NCBI GenBank assembly: GCA_964035795.1
Contig: OZ038322.1
Location: forward strand, 20,996,674 to 21,060,673
Length of the DNA: 64,000 nucleotides
Reading direction: 5' to 3'
Source: Pterobdella sp. o SKG-2022
Lineage: Eukaryota > Annelida > Clitellata > Hirudinida > Piscicolidae
The notes under the pieces were generated by a model. That model saw only the letters and a program-made list of their open reading frames with translations, had not been told where the DNA came from and did no database searches. The position numbers were made by a program, and so were the translations under genes. Positions 11,301 through 17,608 of this stretch are shown here, piece after piece. Positions within the stretch are counted from its first letter, which is position 1. The number at the start of each line of letters is the position of its first letter.

Positions 11301-14300
11301 GACCCGGTTTTTGGCAAATGAAGTTTTATTGAAATCGTTCAGAAGTAAAATTAACAGTTATTGGAACAATAATTTTTAATATATAAATTTCTCAGCACAT
11401 TCTGATAATATATATATATATAAATATATATATATATAAATATATATATATAACTGCAAGTTATTACAATTTTGATTGGTCGTTTTTCTGATGATTCAAT
11501 TTGAGATTGAGTTAGAAGGTTTTAAAATTTGAAAGCCAATTTTTAATGTTAAAATTATTAAAAAAAAATAAGAATTGTCTATAAAAAATAATGAGAGTTT
11601 AATAGATATAAATTGGTTGAGAGGTGTAGCTGTGAAGGCTATCTGAACAACGGCGCTATTAGTTAAGAACTTTCCGTCTGTGCTAATATGAAAGTGTATT
11701 TCTTATTTTAATTCTATCATCTCGTGCTTAACATTAAAACTGCATAAACAAAGAAATTAGTATTTCCAGAACTTAATCGTCGGCCCGTATAGCTATATGG
11801 TTGAGCATTAGACTAATTATCTAAAGTTACCGGGTTTGATCCCGCGTGAGCCGACAATTAGCACCTGTTCCACAGTGTGTTTTCGCTACATTAAATTTGT
11901 AGCAAGCGCTTTGATCTATAAGGAAAAGCGCTTTATAAATACTGCATTACATTAATGAAAAAGATAAAATTTTATTTTTATTATCTAAAAAACATAAAAT
12001 TTTTGAAAAAAGTTAATGAATAAAAAATTCTTATAATCCTTAAGCGGTAATTAGTTGTTGAGCCTACAAAAAGTTGGAGCTCAAAAATTGAGTCACATGA
12101 GGTTTTTGAATTTTTATGAAATTCTATGAATAACTTTTTGAATTTAAAAAAAAATTTCTTTTTGAGAAGTCGAAAATTTTGGTGAAACTTCAGATAAAGC
12201 AATAAAACTGAAATGAAAATAAGCATCATTCAAATTTGAAAAAATAAGATTTTTATGCCTCATGAATCTTTCCATTTAGATGGAACATCGGTCCTAAGTA
12301 ATGTAATGCATGTAATGTAATGCGGTATTTATAAAGCGTTTTTCCTTATAGATCAAAGCGCTTGCTACAAATTTAATGCAGCGAAAACACACTGTCGGTC
12401 CACGCGGGATCGAACCCGGTAACTTTAGACAATTAGTCTAATGCTCAACCATTGAGCTATAGGGGCCGAATGTATAGTTAATTGCAGAAAATAACATCTC
12501 CCAATTTTTAAATAACATGAATATAGATCATAGCAATTTAAAAAAATGTATTATCTCTAAAAAAACTAAATAATTAAAAGGTTCAAAGCAAATCTTGTGA
12601 ATCAACATGCATATATTAATTGCCAGTTACTGAACCTTAGCTGAAGCTCCATTAATAATATTAAGATTATTAAAATTTTTTTAGCGCACAATTTACAAAA
12701 ATATTTGTTTTAGAGGCGCTCAAAAGTTAGTGAAAAATTAGGAACGAAGTTGTTTATGGTATAAGTGAGTTTCAAAAGTTTGCGAAAATAATATTCAATA
12801 CTATGACTCAAGAAATGTCAAATTTAAAAAAATTTTTCAAAATCACTAACTTTTAATACACCTGCAGTTTTTTTCAAGTGCTTTTATGTACCCTTCAACA
12901 CCACAGACTCCGCTTGCTTGATCTCTGATTAAAAACCTGAATATTATTTATGTTCATTTGAATAAATCAAGTTAGATTTTTTTCATATAGTGAAAAAAAA
13001 TTAAAATTTTCAAATTTTTTATTTTTATGAATTTTTGAGTTTATTTTGAGTAGCTCTTGAAAATAACTTTTTCAAATATTTGTTTAAACACAGAAAACTC
13101 GAATAGAAACTCTAGCCATTATAATCTGACTATTTTGTCTCAAAATTTTTCAAGCAAAGCAGTTTCAATACTTAATAACAAGAATATATAAAACATCACT
13201 ATAAGTACATGACAATAATATTAACGTATTGTGCGATGATGCAATGAAGTAATGGGACAGAGGTTGATCCATAGCGTGGTCCAATGTTGGCCGTTTGCTA
13301 AGGTAGCACTCTTTGGAGAAAATATACGCAGTGAAACCTGTTGTATTTATTCAGTTTAAATTATGTCTTACGTCATATTGATTTAGTTTTTTAAATTTTT
13401 TTCAAGTTGTGTTGAAAATTTTGAAAAAATTTACATCTTGTTTTTTTTCGTTTAAATAACCATAAAAAGAACATTGAATTTAGATTTTGAATGTTTGAAG
13501 CACATTTAACGCAATCAAAATACCATCAATGCTCAAAACATTATTCTTTCTAGCGTTGGCAGATGGTTCAAAGTTTTTTATTATTTCCATGCATTTTTCT
13601 TGGGAAACATCCTCACACTGGAATAATAGAAATATAAATAATAACTGAACGATGAAAACACAAAGGTCTTAAATTTTCTATTTATTAAAAAAGCTTTTTG
13701 ATTCTATCAAAGCATCATCAGAAGGACTAATAAAACTCCATGCATTGTGTTTTCTGTTGTTTCAACCAATTACTTTTCCAATAATAATTCATGAAAAACT
13801 TATAATCTAAGATGTTTGAAAAAAAATTTTCAAATTATATATTTTATATTTTTTAGCCATTATAAAAAAAACTGCGTATTTCTGCAATTAATCAAAAAAT
13901 CTTCAAGTTTAAATGAAATGACAAGTGGGACTTACTCCTTGTTCGTATTCTAAAAAAAACTTTAGATCTTCACTACTCATCGCTTCCATGTTTTTAGCGT
14001 ATCTAAAAAAATGAATTATTTTCCAAGTTCAATTTTAAACATGTTTAGATAGAAGTTTTTATAGAAACTTTCGAAAAAATGCTTAAAAATGAACATGCAA
14101 ATGATAAATGTAATAAAAACCTATCAGAATTATAACCTTAAAAATATCAAATGGACATCTGGTTTTGTGCTTATTTTTTTGAAAAGACCTCTAAACTCAT
14201 GAGCAGTTAACTTTACTTTATCATTTCCTCTCTTTACAGATTCATGCCTCATTTTCTGGAAATTAATAACTCCATTTCTAAAATGTCAATGACAATTTAA

Positions 14301-17300
14301 AATAGCTCAAATCATTATTTGAAATACCAAATAAATTTTTCTTAATACAATTTCATACAAAAAAAATTTTTTTAAAAAACTACTTTAATAAGAGATAAAA
14401 TTTGTTTGTTAGAAAGGTTGTTGTTTATTTTTTTCACTGCTTTTATCACTTCCTCTTCTCCTATTTCCTCCTTCACGTCTCGGAACATTTCATCCAGCCA
14501 TCTTGAAACGATTTAATACATGATGTGTGTTTGGTCTTGCAGTACAAATTTTTTCTTTGTTTATAGTTTCTTGCATGTTTAAAAAAAATAAAAATTTGAT
14601 ATAAACATGGTAACTGACTCAATGGAAAATAATCTTTTAAAATTCATGAATATGAACTGATAAAAACGATTTGAATCAAACACTTATTAACTGAATAATA
14701 ATACAAAGCTTTTCATAAGTTGAGCTCACATTATCAAGTATACAAACTTTGTATTATTATTCAATTAATAAAAGTGTTTGACTCAAATCGTTTTTGTTAA
14801 TAGGCTAGTTTTGTTACTCATAATGAACTGATGAACTATTAAAAGGCTTTTGTACTACTTGTCTCGGAAAGAGTTTCTTCTCTGTTTTTTACCGCCGCCT
14901 ATCGATTAAAGTGTTAATTTTAATTTTATGTGTTTGGCTTAAGATAGATAATACATTTATTAGAAATTTTTTTTTGTAACTGAATGCCCGTGATTGGCCA
15001 AATTTTGTTTAAGACAGCTATTATTGAAACAGTTTTAAACTTGTGTGGTATGTTTTGGTATATCTTATTTGAACGTTTCTTGCAGCCAAAAAACCGACCA
15101 GAAAATGAAATTAATTCCACTTTTTCTATTATTATTCTTTTTCAAATTTTATTCAATCATAAATATTTAACTCTACTTTAGCTTCACAGGTGATTGGGAT
15201 TGCTTTCATCACTTACATTGGCTAACAGTTGTCCACAGGTTTCAATTCAACTTTGTTTTTATCTCATTGTTTTTACTCTCAACATTTGCATTTATCATAT
15301 TTTTTATCAAACAAATCCCCTAGAAACTCAATTATTCAACTCTAATCTTCAGTTCCACAATTCAGCCTTTTGCAACGTGTATATCTTTTTCTTCTTGAAA
15401 GCTTATGAACTTTTCTCTTCCCAATCTTTTCAAAAAAATTTTTTTTAAGAACATTTCAAAACATCGCTTCTATCAAGTTCAAATTCTCTCATTTTTTGAG
15501 TGCTTCACTATTATAATTATTTCCCCAAAAAAATATAGATGATATTATTATAAATACCAATGTATTATGATGTGAATAACTCAAAATATGAAATAATTTC
15601 AAAACTCTTTATAAGATGTTTTTTATTGTAAAGCAGTCCAGTAACAAAGTTTTCAATAATTGAAACTAATTGAAAGTTTTAATGCATTAGTTTTGAACAC
15701 AGGTAAAAATATAAAGATGACGGATAAATTACTTTCAATTTTCATTTGTTTCAAAACTAATCACATAAAAACTTCAAAATTTTGAGCTACTAATAAACAT
15801 CATGAACATTCAATAACATCGCACCTTCTTTCTTGAACTGGTCACTAAGAAGATATGTTATCCCTGTCACCCACAGCTGATGTTGGCGATGTTCAAGTCA
15901 AATTTTAAATTCGTTTATGGAATATTGAGTTTAAATATTGTGTTATTTTATCAAATCAATTTTATTTCAAATACAGGTAGGACTGACATAACCAAGCTGT
16001 TGGTTTTTAAACAATTAGATTGAAATCAATTACAAATTTACTTTGGCGTCGTCTGCACTTTGAGTGATCAGGTCCAAATGTTTGTAATCAGTGCCATGCA
16101 CAAATGTGATGATTCTCTTTTTACTGATTGTGACGAAGGTTTTAGAAGCTTCTGACATGGCTTCGTGACGAATTTCTTTGATGTTTGACACTAGAACTTC
16201 AAGTTTTAAACGTGAAGACTTATCAATTTTTTCATTATAAAGAGTCTTAAAAATTCCATTTTAAGATTTGAAAAATGCTGTTTGTGAGGTTTTACTCAAA
16301 TTTGATGTAATAAAATAATGAATTATCTAAAAGTTTGTATGTTTTATTGTGATATATGTTAGTTTACTTCTGGCTTTATGTGATTTCTTGTTGGTTGGAA
16401 TCCATCTGACTTCCTTGCAGTCATTTGATAAGTGAAATAAACGATTATATTGTCTTCTATCTTTCTTAATTTTCATCATCTCTGTCCCTTTTTGCATCAA
16501 ATTCAGGCAATCATAAGCTGAAATTATTTAATTATACAAATTATCAAACTCAAACTAGAAAAGTTCGACTTTTTCAGCTATAATAAATTTTTCAAATCAT
16601 ACTTTCGATTTTTATAGGAAAAATACAGTGTTTTTGCTTAAGAAAATTAAGTTTAGCTTTTGTGTCTTTAAATTATATTTTAATAAATTTTTTATACTTA
16701 GATTTAGGTCTGAGTATTTTAAATAAAAGTCAATCTCGATCTATTTATCGATCTTTTTCCATCAATATCAATATATAAACTAATTAACCAATCTTTTAAT
16801 TTTCTGTGAAATTTATCAACTAAGCAACTAAAATCCCAGTTTGGTCTGAGCTAATATTCAACTTACTTTCTCAATCACAACTAAAATCGAGTTTCACCTT
16901 TTACCTAGAACACCTTCTTGCTCACAGACTTACATGAGCAAGCAGAAAAACACAAAAGCTTATCAATTAAAGGAGCATGTTGCAATTAGAACTAATAATA
17001 TACAGTACTACAATACTTGATAATGTAAATTATCATAACGGAAAATCTTTGCAATTATTAAAGGACTGTATTACTTTCAATAAATTTATTGTCTAGTAAT
17101 TAAAACCCATCAATCCAAAGGTTCTGAACCACACACACACACACACAAACAAACGATAAGAAAAATGAATAAGGCTTTCAGCTTGGATTCAAAAAAAATA
17201 CTCACTTTTTAATTTTTCATCAAAATGAGACTTCTTATCTAGTTATTTATTTCTAATTTAGTTTTTTCAGTTTTATGGCTAAAAGTCTTATCAAGTCTAG

Positions 17301-17608
17301 AAGTTTTTCAAAGTTTAAATTTCAAAAAAATCAAAAAATCAATGGTTTTTATATTGGAAAAAAAATTTACCGTCTTTAAATTTTGACTCATAGTTTTTCA
17401 AAGTTTCTGGACTGAAAGAAACAGATTTTTTCATATTTCTGCTTTTATCAAGAAAGCAACTCTTGCTCGGAAACACATTTTTTGTATCTAAATGAGATTG
17501 CTTGGTTGTTTCTCCATTATGATGTTCAGATTCATTCATCTCGTTTTCTTCAATTACTTCTTCATTGTTTTCTTCAGAGCTCGAATTGGAAAAAGAAACT
17601 AACTCCAT
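5267..17608 (-). CDS. PLCL: PRIP/PLCL-type phospholipase C-related inactive protein (gene span, about 26 exons)
   Basis: The span is ATG to stop. Exons in order: 17371-17608, 16368-16517, 16042-16196, 15825-15876, an unresolved link, 14384-14501, 14137-14255, 13936-14002, 13524-13617, 13226-13337, 12860-12936, 11164-11272, 10831-11062, 10669-10752, 10516-10612, 10213-10386, 9784-9953, 9469-9604, 9045-9152, 8570-8711, two uncertain tail exons, 7104-7289, 6360-6428, 6217-6270, 5861-5953, 5267-5383. Nearly all junctions are GT-AG and phase-matched. Summed length gives about 1030 residues. Domain order is PH, EF-hands, X, Y, C2, then a C-terminal extension. Membership of PRIP rather than PLC-delta rests on the N-terminal K-S-V-S-F motif, the C-terminal L-C-G-L-P-P tail shared with PLCL1/2, and loss of catalytic residues. 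Known members bind IP3/phosphoinositides and phosphatases; that role here is inferred. Confidence 0.9.
5391..5512. repeat. Four-copy minisatellite next to the last PRIP acceptor
   Basis: About four imperfect copies of a roughly 28-bp unit resembling TTATTTGGTTATTTTATGGG plus AGTCATG. On the transcribed (minus) strand it is A-rich, so the last intron's acceptor (exon from 5383) lacks a polypyrimidine tract. Confidence 0.8.
5861..5953 (-). CDS. PLCL: PRIP exon: C-terminal extension
   Basis: 31 codons, phase 0 to 0, encoding I-E-G-V-R-G-I-L-E-C-Y-N-E-Q-L. It resembles the K-A-G-M-E-F-H-E-E-L segment of mammalian PRIP. Confidence 0.65.
6217..6270 (-). CDS. PLCL: PRIP exon: C-terminal extension
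   Basis: 18 codons, phase 0 to 0, encoding F-V-S-C-Y-K-T-L-D-D-S-S-K-D-F-I-E-K. Position and length suit the helical segment after A-Y-D in PRIP. The match is weak, but phases and splice sites fit. Confidence 0.6.
6360..6428 (-). CDS. PLCL: PRIP exon: C-terminal extension
   Basis: 23 codons, phase 0 to 0 (acceptor CACAAG, donor GTAAGA). L-K-L-S-G-D-I-P-E-L-I-R-K-A-L aligns with L-E-P-L-G-A-I-P-D-V-Q-K-K-M-L of mammalian PRIP. Confidence 0.85.
6816..6880. repeat. Degenerate copy of foldback F1
   Basis: Resembles the right half of F1 (AACTTGTCGAAAATTATAG... then GATAAATGTATTG). The other arm is decayed. It lies in a PRIP intron. Confidence 0.5.
7104..7289 (-). CDS. PLCL: PRIP exon: C-terminal extension, L-C-G-L-P-P block
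   Basis: 62 codons, ending phase 0 at GTGAGT. It reads I-A-T-E-V-L-R-K-A-C-E... V-L-K-N-L-C-G-L-P-P-S, aligning with I-A-V-H-P-L-R-E-A-I-D...I-K-E-L-C-G-L-P-P in mammalian PLCL1/2. This block is specific to the PRIP subfamily. An alternative acceptor 10 bases downstream (start 7279) exists. Confidence 0.9.
7415..7471 (-). CDS. PRIP candidate tail exon B (frame uncertain)
   Basis: A 57-nt exon between AACAG and TTCC|GTACTAG. In one frame it has T-Q-M-L-L-P-L-G, resembling the E-Y-T-M-L-R-N-I-G segment of mammalian PRIP tails. In another it gives phase 0 to 0, matching the preferred start of the next exon. Because 57 is divisible by three, both models are self-consistent. Confidence 0.4.
7757..7848 (-). 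CDS. PRIP candidate tail exon A (uncertain)
   Basis: It lies between acceptor TAATACAG and donor GTACTG, phase 2 in and phase 1 out, encoding H-F-A-L-T-L-K-T-S-I-S-F-R-R-E. GC content is above background and the phases fit a join from the C2 end to candidate exon B. It has no clear PRIP counterpart and may be skipped. Confidence 0.4.
8570..8711 (-). CDS. PLCL: PRIP exon: C2 end
   Basis: Phase 1 in. It encodes G-Q-Y-S-I-P... G-Y-R-Q-V-P-L-K... S-Y-L-F-V-H-V-S-I-E, the final C2 strands (G-Q-Y-T-I-P...G-Y-R-H-V-P-L...L-F-V-H-I). It ends at a strong donor AGCAA|GTTAAGT in phase 2, or possibly slightly earlier (ATC|GTTAGC, phase 0). Failure to splice gives a TGA at 8560-8562 and a protein without the C-terminal tail. 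Confidence 0.88.
8771..8891. repeat. Foldback element F2 in a PRIP intron
   Basis: The left arm GAATATAATTTCAGAACACT returns inverted as AGTGTTCTGAAGTTATATTC. The inner arms share TTATTAAGATACGAAGCTTT and its approximate complement. The complete hairpin is about 120 bp. Confidence 0.8.
9045..9152 (-). CDS. PLCL: PRIP exon: C2 domain, middle
   Basis: Phase 1 in, phase 1 out. It encodes F-D-E-L-F-E-F-E-V, then L-A-V-V-R-L-A-L-L-D-D-E-Y-I-G-D-A-F-I-G, matching F-x-E-x-F-x-F-x-V...L-A-x-x-R-F-x-V-x-D...D-x-F-I-G. Confidence 0.94.
9469..9604 (-). CDS. PLCL: PRIP exon: C2 domain, first part
   Basis: Phase 0 in, phase 1 out. It encodes I-I-S-A-H-N-I-P-K-P and L-D-P-Y-V-S-L-E-V-I-G-V, the I-S-G-Q-x-x-P...D-P-Y-V-x-x-E-I-x-G motif of PLC C2 domains. 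Confidence 0.93.
9784..9953 (-). CDS. PLCL: PRIP exon: end of Y box
   Basis: Phase 1 in, phase 0 out (AAAG|GTAGGC). It reads V-A-M-N-Y-Q-S, then F-F-Q-M-N-G-A-C-G-Y-V-L-K-P-P-F-L, the most conserved Y-box block of the PLC family. The end, L-R-I-K, begins C2 strand 1. Confidence 0.96.
10213..10386 (-). CDS. PLCL: PRIP exon: Y box with substrate-binding Arg and Tyr lost
   Basis: Phase 1 in, phase 1 out at GTGAGT. It contains R-L-D-S-S-N-V-D-A-H-L-F-W-Q-S-G-C-Q-L, the R-x-D-S-S-N...F-W-x-x-G-C-Q motif. Upstream, active PLCs (and mammalian PRIP) have L-S-R-I-Y-P; here the aligned residues are I-M-V-L-P, so the R549 and Y551 equivalents are missing. Confidence 0.93.
10516..10612 (-). CDS. PLCL: PRIP exon: start of Y box
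   Basis: Phase 0 in, phase 1 out. It contains P-L-T-K-S-V-S-D-L-T-T-L, matching R-E-L-S-D-L-V at the start of Y boxes. The following 129-nt intron (10387-10515) is a multiple of three and free of in-frame stops. Confidence 0.85.
10669..10752 (-). CDS. PLCL: PRIP exon: X-Y linker
   Basis: 28 codons, phase 0 to 0. It begins G-R-Q-L-Q and contains the acidic run V-D-D-D-E-N-L-D. Acidic X-Y linkers in PLCs are autoinhibitory. Here the linker is short. Confidence 0.85.
10831..11062 (-). CDS. PLCL: PRIP exon: end of X box
   Basis: Phase 2 in, phase 0 out (ATG|GTGAAA). It starts F-P-L-I-I-N-L-D-V-F-C-S-L-N-Q-Q, aligning with Y-P-x-I-L-x-L-E-N-H-C-S-x-x-Q-Q. The calcium ligand E390 is Asp and N-H is V-F. 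It continues I-F-G-E-K-L-L and L-P-S-P-N-S-L-K-N-K-I-I-I-M, corresponding to L-P-S-P-E-x-L-K-x-x-I-I-x-K-G-K-K-L, with the substrate lysines changed (M-G-R-Q-L after the junction). Confidence 0.93.
11164..11272 (-). CDS. PLCL: PRIP exon: X box with second catalytic histidine lost
   Basis: Phase 1 in (after GTACAG), phase 2 out at GTAAGT. It reads T-V-R-D-G-P-N-S-E-P-V-I-Q-R-D-P-S then L-E-N-V-L-N-T-I-N-K-Y-G-F. The D-G-x-x-x-E-P-x-I anchor fixes the alignment. Where active PLCs have I-Y-H-G-Y-T this protein has V-I-Q-R-D-P, so H356 is gone. Mammalian PRIP also lacks this His. Confidence 0.9.
11409..11452. repeat. (TA)n microsatellite
   Basis: Alternating TA interrupted by AAATA units over roughly 44 bp, inside a PRIP intron. 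Confidence 0.9.
11781..11956 (+). repeat. tRNA-Ile-like SINE, plus orientation
   Basis: A nearly full-length copy: head CGGCCCGTATAGC, box A, anticodon arm, box B GGTTTGATCCC, and TGAGCCGA pairing back to CGGC. The unrelated body contains CTGTTCCACAGTGTGTTTTC and the tail AGCGCTTTATAAATACTGC plus ATTACATT. It lies in the same PRIP intron as the minus copy, about 340 bp away, in opposite orientation. Confidence 0.88.
12297..12469 (-). repeat. tRNA-Ile-like SINE, minus orientation
   Basis: Its reverse complement starts TCGGCCCC and carries a box-A region (TATAGCTCAATGG), an anticodon arm TTAGA-CTAATTG-TCTAA whose loop would read anticodon AAT, and box B GGTTCGATCCC. The body GTGTGTTTTCGC, the AGCGCTTTGA segment and an ACGCTTTATAAAT tail ending in TGCATTACAT repeats follow. 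It lacks about 20 bp of body present in the copy at 11781. Confidence 0.88.
12860..12936 (-). CDS. PLCL: PRIP exon: X box helix, donor ambiguous
   Basis: Entry phase 2. It completes N-T-F-L-I-R-D-Q and continues V-E-G-Y-I-K-A-L-E-K-N-C-R, matching N-T-Y-L-x-x-D-Q...Y-I-R-A-L-x-x-G-C-R. The end at 12860 (donor GTATTA) is chosen because it gives phase 1, needed by the next exon. A donor two bases earlier (GTGTAT, exon end 12862) would break the frame. With the chosen join the E-L-D motif that follows C-R in PLCs is missing. Confidence 0.75.
13226..13337 (-). CDS. PLCL: PRIP exon: start of X box, first histidine kept
   Basis: Phase 1 in, phase 2 out. It runs from G-F-T-A-Y-I-F-S to M-D-Q-P-L-S-H-Y-F-I-A-S-S-H-N-T. 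The M-x-Q-P-L-S-H-Y and S-S-H-N-T motifs are diagnostic of PLC X boxes. The first catalytic His (H311 in PLC-delta1 numbering) and N312 are both present. Confidence 0.93.
13524..13617 (-). CDS. PLCL: PRIP exon: EF-hand 4
   Basis: Phase 0 in, phase 1 out. It encodes C-M-E-I-I-K-N-F-E-P-S... V-L-S-I-D-G, matching the I-I-x-x-Y-E...L-x-x-D-G-F segment that precedes the X box. Confidence 0.87.
13936..14002 (-). CDS. PLCL: PRIP exon: EF-hand 3
   Basis: A 67-nt exon, phase 2 in and phase 0 out at a strong GTAAGT donor. It encodes M-S-S-E-D-L-K-F-F-L-E-Y-E-Q-G, equivalent to L-x-x-x-D-L-x-x-F-L-x-x-E-Q-G just ahead of the last EF-hand in PLCs. Confidence 0.88.
14137..14255 (-). CDS. PLCL: PRIP exon: second EF-hand region
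   Basis: Phase 0 in, phase 2 out (TTTAAG|GTTATA). It reads K-M-R-H-E-S... L-T-A-H-E-F-R-G-L-F-K... K-P-D-V-H-L-I-F-L, matching the E-E-F-x-x-x-F...R-P-E-V-x-x-L segment of the PLC EF-hand lobe. Confidence 0.85.
14384..14501 (-). CDS. PLCL: PRIP exon: first EF-hand pair region
   Basis: Entry phase 2, exit phase 0 (ATTAAA|GTAGTT). It encodes R-W-L-D-E-M-F-R-D-V... followed by E-E-E-V-I-K-A-V-K-K-I-N, aligning with the W-L-x-x-x-F... E-x-x-x-x-L-I-K-Q-L-N segment of PRIP/PLC EF-hands. A canonical D-x-D-x-D calcium loop is absent, as in PLCs, where these hands are largely structural. Confidence 0.8.
14502..15824 (-). other. PRIP intron region with one exon unresolved
   Basis: The exon at 15825-15876 leaves in phase 1 but the EF-hand exon at 14384-14501 enters in phase 2. 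A short exon, expected to encode the roughly 15-20 residue link between PH and EF-hands, must therefore lie here or a splice site is misread. A candidate near 14860-14890 has splice sites but the wrong exit phase. The plus-strand open frames at 14984-15448 show no coding character. The interval also holds the foldback at 14660-14800. Confidence 0.5.
14660..14800. repeat. Foldback element F3 in a PRIP intron
   Basis: The left arm TAAAAACGATTTGAATCAAA is matched inverted at the right end, and both arms carry the AATAATAATACAAAG segment at the inner side. Nearly the full 140 bp pairs. The left half recurs alone at 28648-28732, so this is a dispersed family and not local chance. Confidence 0.8.
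15825..15876 (-). CDS. PLCL: PRIP exon 4: PH C-terminal helix
   Basis: A 52-nt exon, phase 0 in and phase 1 out (GAAG|GTGCGA). It encodes L-W-V-T-G-I-T-Y-L-L, the tryptophan-containing C-terminal helix of PLC PH domains (W-V-x-G-L-x-x-L). Confidence 0.85.
16042..16196 (-). CDS. PLCL: PRIP exon 3: second half of PH domain
   Basis: Entry phase 1 after CTTGAAG, exit phase 0 (GCCAAA|GTAAAT). Joined to exon 2 it reads ...K-A-R-I-L-V-S-N-I-K-E-I-R..., the same spacing as K-A-K-L-D-I-S-A-I-K-E-I-R in PRIP. It continues to V-H-G-x-x-Y-x-x-L-D-L-I, the last PH strands. Confidence 0.88.
16368..16517 (-). CDS. PLCL: PRIP exon 2: first half of PH domain
   Basis: Acceptor AATTTCAG, entry phase 1, donor GTAAAC. 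It starts A-Y-D-C-L-N-L-M-Q-K-G-T-E, the strand 1 signature of PLC PH domains, followed by a basic segment (K-I-K-K-D-R-R-Q-Y-N-R) in the usual phosphoinositide-binding loop and the R-W-x-P-T-N-K-K motif. Confidence 0.9.
17130..17156. repeat. (CA)n microsatellite
   Basis: About nine CA units followed by CAAACAAAC, in the first PRIP intron. Confidence 0.9.
17371..17608 (-). CDS. PLCL: PRIP exon 1: start codon, acidic N-terminus, PP1-docking-like motif
   Basis: 79 codons plus one base (ends phase 1, GACG|GTAAAT). The N-terminus is Ser/Glu/Asn-rich and disordered-looking. Residues 61-65 read K-S-V-S-F, fitting the PP1-docking consensus [R/K]-x-V-x-F. Mammalian PRIP carries the equivalent K-T-V-S-F just before its PH domain, where it binds protein phosphatase 1. 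An S-P site follows directly. The motif's position and context are the best single argument for PRIP identity of the N-terminus. Confidence 0.85.

Noticed and set aside
14984..15448. Two plus-strand open frames of 65 and 84 codons
   Set aside because: They lie inside a PRIP intron, lack splice or start support, and have the composition of random AT-rich sequence.
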